From URHD0088 sp041488295 (GTDB lineage: Bacteria; Pseudomonadota; Alphaproteobacteria; ATCC43930; CGMCC-115725), in assembly GCA_041488295.1 (NCBI GenBank), contig JBGPOZ010000087.1, positions 1 through 16,865 of the forward strand: a stretch of DNA of 16,865 nt, written 5' to 3'. The position numbers and the translations under genes are program-made. Below, in pieces: positions 14,620 through 16,865 of this stretch. The stretch's first letter is position 1. The number at the start of each line of letters is the position of its first letter. The notes beneath the pieces were generated by a model. That model did no database searches. It had not been told where the DNA came from and saw nothing but the letters and a program-made list of their open reading frames with translations.

Positions 14620-16248
14620 ATGGAGCCGCTTCTCTCGATCCGCGATTTGTCGGTCGCCTTCGCCGCGGGCGATCGGACGGTCGCGGCCGTGAGGGGCATT
14701 TCGCTCACGCTCGATCGCGGCGAGACATTGGCGCTGGTCGGCGAGAGCGGGTCCGGCAAATCGGTGACGGCGCTGTCGATCCTTCAGCTTCTGCCCTATC
14801 CCTCGGCGCGCCATGGCGCGGGCAGCAGCATCCGCTTCGACGGCGAGGAGCTGATCGGCGCCAAGCCGTCGCACCTGCAGCGCGTGCGCGGCGGGCGGAT
14901 CGCCATGGTCTTCCAGGAGCCGATGACCTCGCTCAACCCGCTGCACACCCTCGAAAAGCAGATCGCCGAGACCTTGCGTCTGCACAAGCATCTGGGCGAG
15001 GCGGCGGCGCGCGCGCGGACGCTCGAGCTCTTGCACCTCGTCGGCCTGCCCGATGCCGAGCAGCGGCTCGGTGCCTATCCGCACCAGCTCTCGGGCGGGC
15101 AGCGCCAGCGCGTCATGATCGCGATGGCGCTCGCCAACGAGCCCGACATCCTCATCGCCGACGAGCCGACGACCGCGCTCGACGTGACGATCCAGGCGCA
15201 GATCCTGAAGCTTCTGAAGGAATTGCAGGCGCGGCTCGGCATGGCGCTTTTGCTCATCACCCATGATCTCGGCATCGTCCGCAAGATGGCGGACCGCGTC
15301 TGCGTCATGAATGCGGGCGAGATCGTCGAGGCGGGAGCGGTCGCGGAGATCTTCGCGCAGCCGCGCCACCCATATACGCAACATCTCCTCGCGGCCGAGC
15401 CGAAAGGACGCCCGCCGCGCGTCGATCCGCCGCCGCCCATCGTCCTGACCGCGAGCCGGATCCGCGTCTGGTTTCCGATCAAGGCCGGCATCATGCGGCG
15501 CACCGTCAGCAATGTGAAGGCGGTCGACGGCGTCAGCCTCGCCGTGCGCGAGGGGCAGACGGTCGGTGTCGTCGGCGAGTCGGGCTCGGGCAAGACGACG
15601 CTCGGCCTCGCGCTTCTGCGCCTCCTCGAATGCGAGGGCGAGATCGCCTATGACGGCGCGCGGCTCGACGGCATGCCGGCGCGGCGCCTGCGGCCGCTGC
15701 GCCGCGCCTTGCAGATCGTCTTCCAGGACCCCTATTCGAGCCTCTCGCCGCGTCTTTCGATCGGGCAGATCGTCGAGGAGGGCCTCAAGGTCCACCGCAT
15801 CGGCGGGAACGAGGACGGGCGCCGTGCGCTCATTCTCGAGGTGTTGCGCGAGGTCGGGCTCGATCCCGACGCCATCGACCGCTACCCGCACGAATTCTCC
15901 GGCGGGCAGCGTCAGCGCGTCGCCATCGCCCGCGCGCTCGTGCTGAAGCCGCGCTTCATGGTGCTCGACGAGCCGACTTCGGCGCTCGACATGTCGGTCC
16001 AGGCACAGATCGTCGATCTCCTGCGCGCGCTGCAGGAGCGCCATCGCTTGGCCTATCTCTTCATCAGCCACGATCTGCGCGTCGTGCGCGCGCTGGCGAG
16101 CGAGGTCATCGTCCTGAAGGACGGCCTCGTCGTCGAAGCGGGTCCGGCCGAGCAGATCTTCTCGGCCCCGCAGCATCCCTACACTGCCGCTCTCATGGCG
16201 GCCGCGTTCAATCTCGAGGCGGTCGAGACCGGCGCGGTGCGGATGTGA
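14620..16248 (+). CDS. yejF: YejF-type fused double ATPase of a peptide ABC importer
   Basis: The 542-aa protein has two complete nucleotide-binding domains in tandem, the length and order of YejF, which powers the YejABEF (oligo)peptide/microcin C importer. Domain 1: Walker A GESGSGKS (41-48), signature QLSGGQRQRV (156-165), Walker B ILIADEP (177-183), H-loop ITHDL (213-217). Domain 2: Walker A GESGSGKT (319-326), signature FSGGQRQRV (427-435), Walker B MVLDEP (447-452), H-loop ISHDL (482-486). The linker FPIKAGIMRRTVSNVKAVDG (285-304) and the domain 1 C-terminal PRHPYTQHLLAAEPKG are typical of YejF and OppD/DppD-like proteins. Both sites look catalytically intact. yejA, yejB and yejE are missing; the only partner is the NMT1-like binding protein 9 bases upstream. 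No good Shine-Dalgarno is seen, so translation may depend on the upstream gene. Confidence 0.88.
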   Translation: MEPLLSIRDLSVAFAAGDRTVAAVRGISLTLDRGETLALVGESGSGKSVTALSILQLLPYPSARHGAGSSIRFDGEELIGAKPSHLQRVRGGRIAMVFQEPMTSLNPLHTLEKQIAETLRLHKHLGEAAARARTLELLHLVGLPDAEQRLGAYPHQLSGGQRQRVMIAMALANEPDILIADEPTTALDVTIQAQILKLLKELQARLGMALLLITHDLGIVRKMADRVCVMNAGEIVEAGAVAEIFAQPRHPYTQHLLAAEPKGRPPRVDPPPPIVLTASRIRVWFPIKAGIMRRTVSNVKAVDGVSLAVREGQTVGVVGESGSGKTTLGLALLRLLECEGEIAYDGARLDGMPARRLRPLRRALQIVFQDPYSSLSPRLSIGQIVEEGLKVHRIGGNEDGRRALILEVLREVGLDPDAIDRYPHEFSGGQRQRVAIARALVLKPRFMVLDEPTSALDMSVQAQIVDLLRALQERHRLAYLFISHDLRVVRALASEVIVLKDGLVVEAGPAEQIFSAPQHPYTAALMAAAFNLEAVETGAVRM

Positions 16249-16329
16249 CGCACGCAACCGTGTTTTGGCGTGCGGCACGTGGCATCGTAACGTTTCTCCG
16301 ATTTCGTCCGCGACCCTTCGGAGACAACG

Positions 16330-16719
16330 ATGCCACGACACAAGAACGTTTCGGTTGCCCTCCTCGCGATGTCGCTCTTGAGCGGCGGCGCAATCGCCGC
16401 GGATGCCCCCGACGCGCTTGCGGTCTTCGACGACACGTTCCTCGCGGCAACCTTGACCGATGCGTGCAACCTGTCCTTCGACTGGTCGAAGACGCAGAAG
16501 GGCATCGCGGAGATCTCGTTGCGCGCCTTCGATGAAATGCTCGCCAAGGTGCACGAGGCCGATCCCGGCGGCGAGGCGGCTGAGGACAAGGCGAACACCG
16601 CGCTCGATCTGCGCACCAAGACGCTGCTGCGGCAAGGCAAGGACATGATCGCCGAGAAGGGGTGCCGGGACGCGGAGCTGCAAAAACGCATCAAGGATTT
16701 CGCCGATCGCGCGTGGTAG
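16330..16719 (+). CDS. Small secreted protein with two cysteines, unknown function
   Basis: The 129-aa protein is not recognised. An N-terminal signal peptide is clear (MPRHKNVS, then VALLAMSLLSGGAIAADA, cleavage likely near AIA-AD at 23). The mature part of about 105 aa is mostly helical and charged. It contains two cysteines, C46 (TDACNLSFDW) and C112 (EKGCRDAELQ), well placed for one disulfide, which suggests a periplasmic protein. ATG 16330 has GGAG with 7-base spacing. It lies 81 bases after yejF, separated by a small dyad without a T tail, and may have its own promoter. A dispersed repeat follows within 50 bases. Confidence 0.8.
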   Translation: MPRHKNVSVALLAMSLLSGGAIAADAPDALAVFDDTFLAATLTDACNLSFDWSKTQKGIAEISLRAFDEMLAKVHEADPGGEAAEDKANTALDLRTKTLLRQGKDMIAEKGCRDAELQKRIKDFADRAW

Positions 16720-16760
16720 AGAGAATCGCGGCTCGCCGCCGTTGCGCGGTCTCGGGTAAG

Positions 16761-16858
16761 GCATCCTGCGTCCTTCGACTTCGCTCAGGATGAGGGTGAA
16801 ATCGATTTGCCATCAACGGCTTCCCTCATCCTGAGCGAAGTCGAAGGACGCACGATGC
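16761..16858. repeat. Near-perfect 36-bp inverted repeat (dispersed intergenic element)
   Basis: The left arm 16761-16796 and right arm 16823-16858 are inverse copies over 36 bases with one mismatch, around a 26-base centre. The arm core reads CCTCATCCTGAGCGAAGTCG followed by AAGGACG. A related degenerate copy lies at 205-309. RNA across it would form a very stable hairpin. Such paired palindromic units are common between genes in Rhizobiales-type chromosomes (from memory). There is no gene between 16720 and the window end. Confidence 0.85.
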
Positions 16859-16865
16859 CGATGCA

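Noticed and set aside
16249..16274. A 7-bp dyad (CGCACGC / GCGTGCG) after yejF, considered as a terminator
   Set aside because: The stem is short, the loop is 12 bases and no T run follows, so termination is not supported.
13615..16764. A 1049-codon open frame on the - strand
   Set aside because: It runs antisense to the binding-protein gene, yejF and the secreted-protein gene, all of which have clear motifs. Its translation is Arg/Asp/Gly/His-rich without domains, as expected for the mirror frame of GC-rich codons.

Overview
The window is GC-rich (72% in 15061-15120), densely packed chromosomal DNA from an alphaproteobacterium, most likely of the Rhizobiales type. The assignment rests on the block pyrimidine 5'-nucleotidase / dapD / dapE / membrane protein / truA-fmt-def / rmuC, on the codon use, and on dispersed hairpin repeats between genes. 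No rRNA, tRNA, CRISPR array, transposase or integrase was seen.

Layout. (1) 1-141: the 3' end of a VOC (glyoxalase-fold) gene. (2) About 330-3270: an accessory island of clearly lower GC (22 of 60 bases G/C in 1081-1140). It holds a small helix-turn-helix-like protein (+), a solitary phage-type DNA methyltransferase (-), and a tightly coupled two-gene operon (-) for a soluble protein of about 290 aa followed by a four-helix membrane protein. A decayed gene remnant sits at the right edge. (3) 3374-6745: HAD nucleotidase, dapD, dapE and a polytopic membrane protein on the + strand (lysine/diaminopimelate pathway). (4) 6717-9217: def, fmt and truA on the - strand (formyl-methionine handling and tRNA pseudouridylation), with a hairpin repeat between def and fmt. 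(5) 9347-11776: a PcaC-like carboxymuconolactone decarboxylase, rmuC and thioredoxin trxA, with a strong terminator after trxA. (6) 11856-13408: a tungstate-type binding protein and permease (tupA, tupB) on the - strand, without their ATPase. (7) 13594-16248: an NMT1/SsuA-like binding protein followed closely by a YejF-type fused double ATPase, without permeases. (8) 16330-16719: a small secreted protein with two cysteines. (9) 16761-16858: a near-perfect 36-bp inverted repeat related to the degenerate copy near the left end.

The best candidate for an undescribed system is the soluble + four-TM pair at 1613-2999. Its layout recalls lambda RexA/RexB and, with reversed gene order, Kiwa (KwaA/KwaB). 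It lies next to a solitary methyltransferase on foreign-looking DNA. The defence role is inference from architecture and context, not shown homology.
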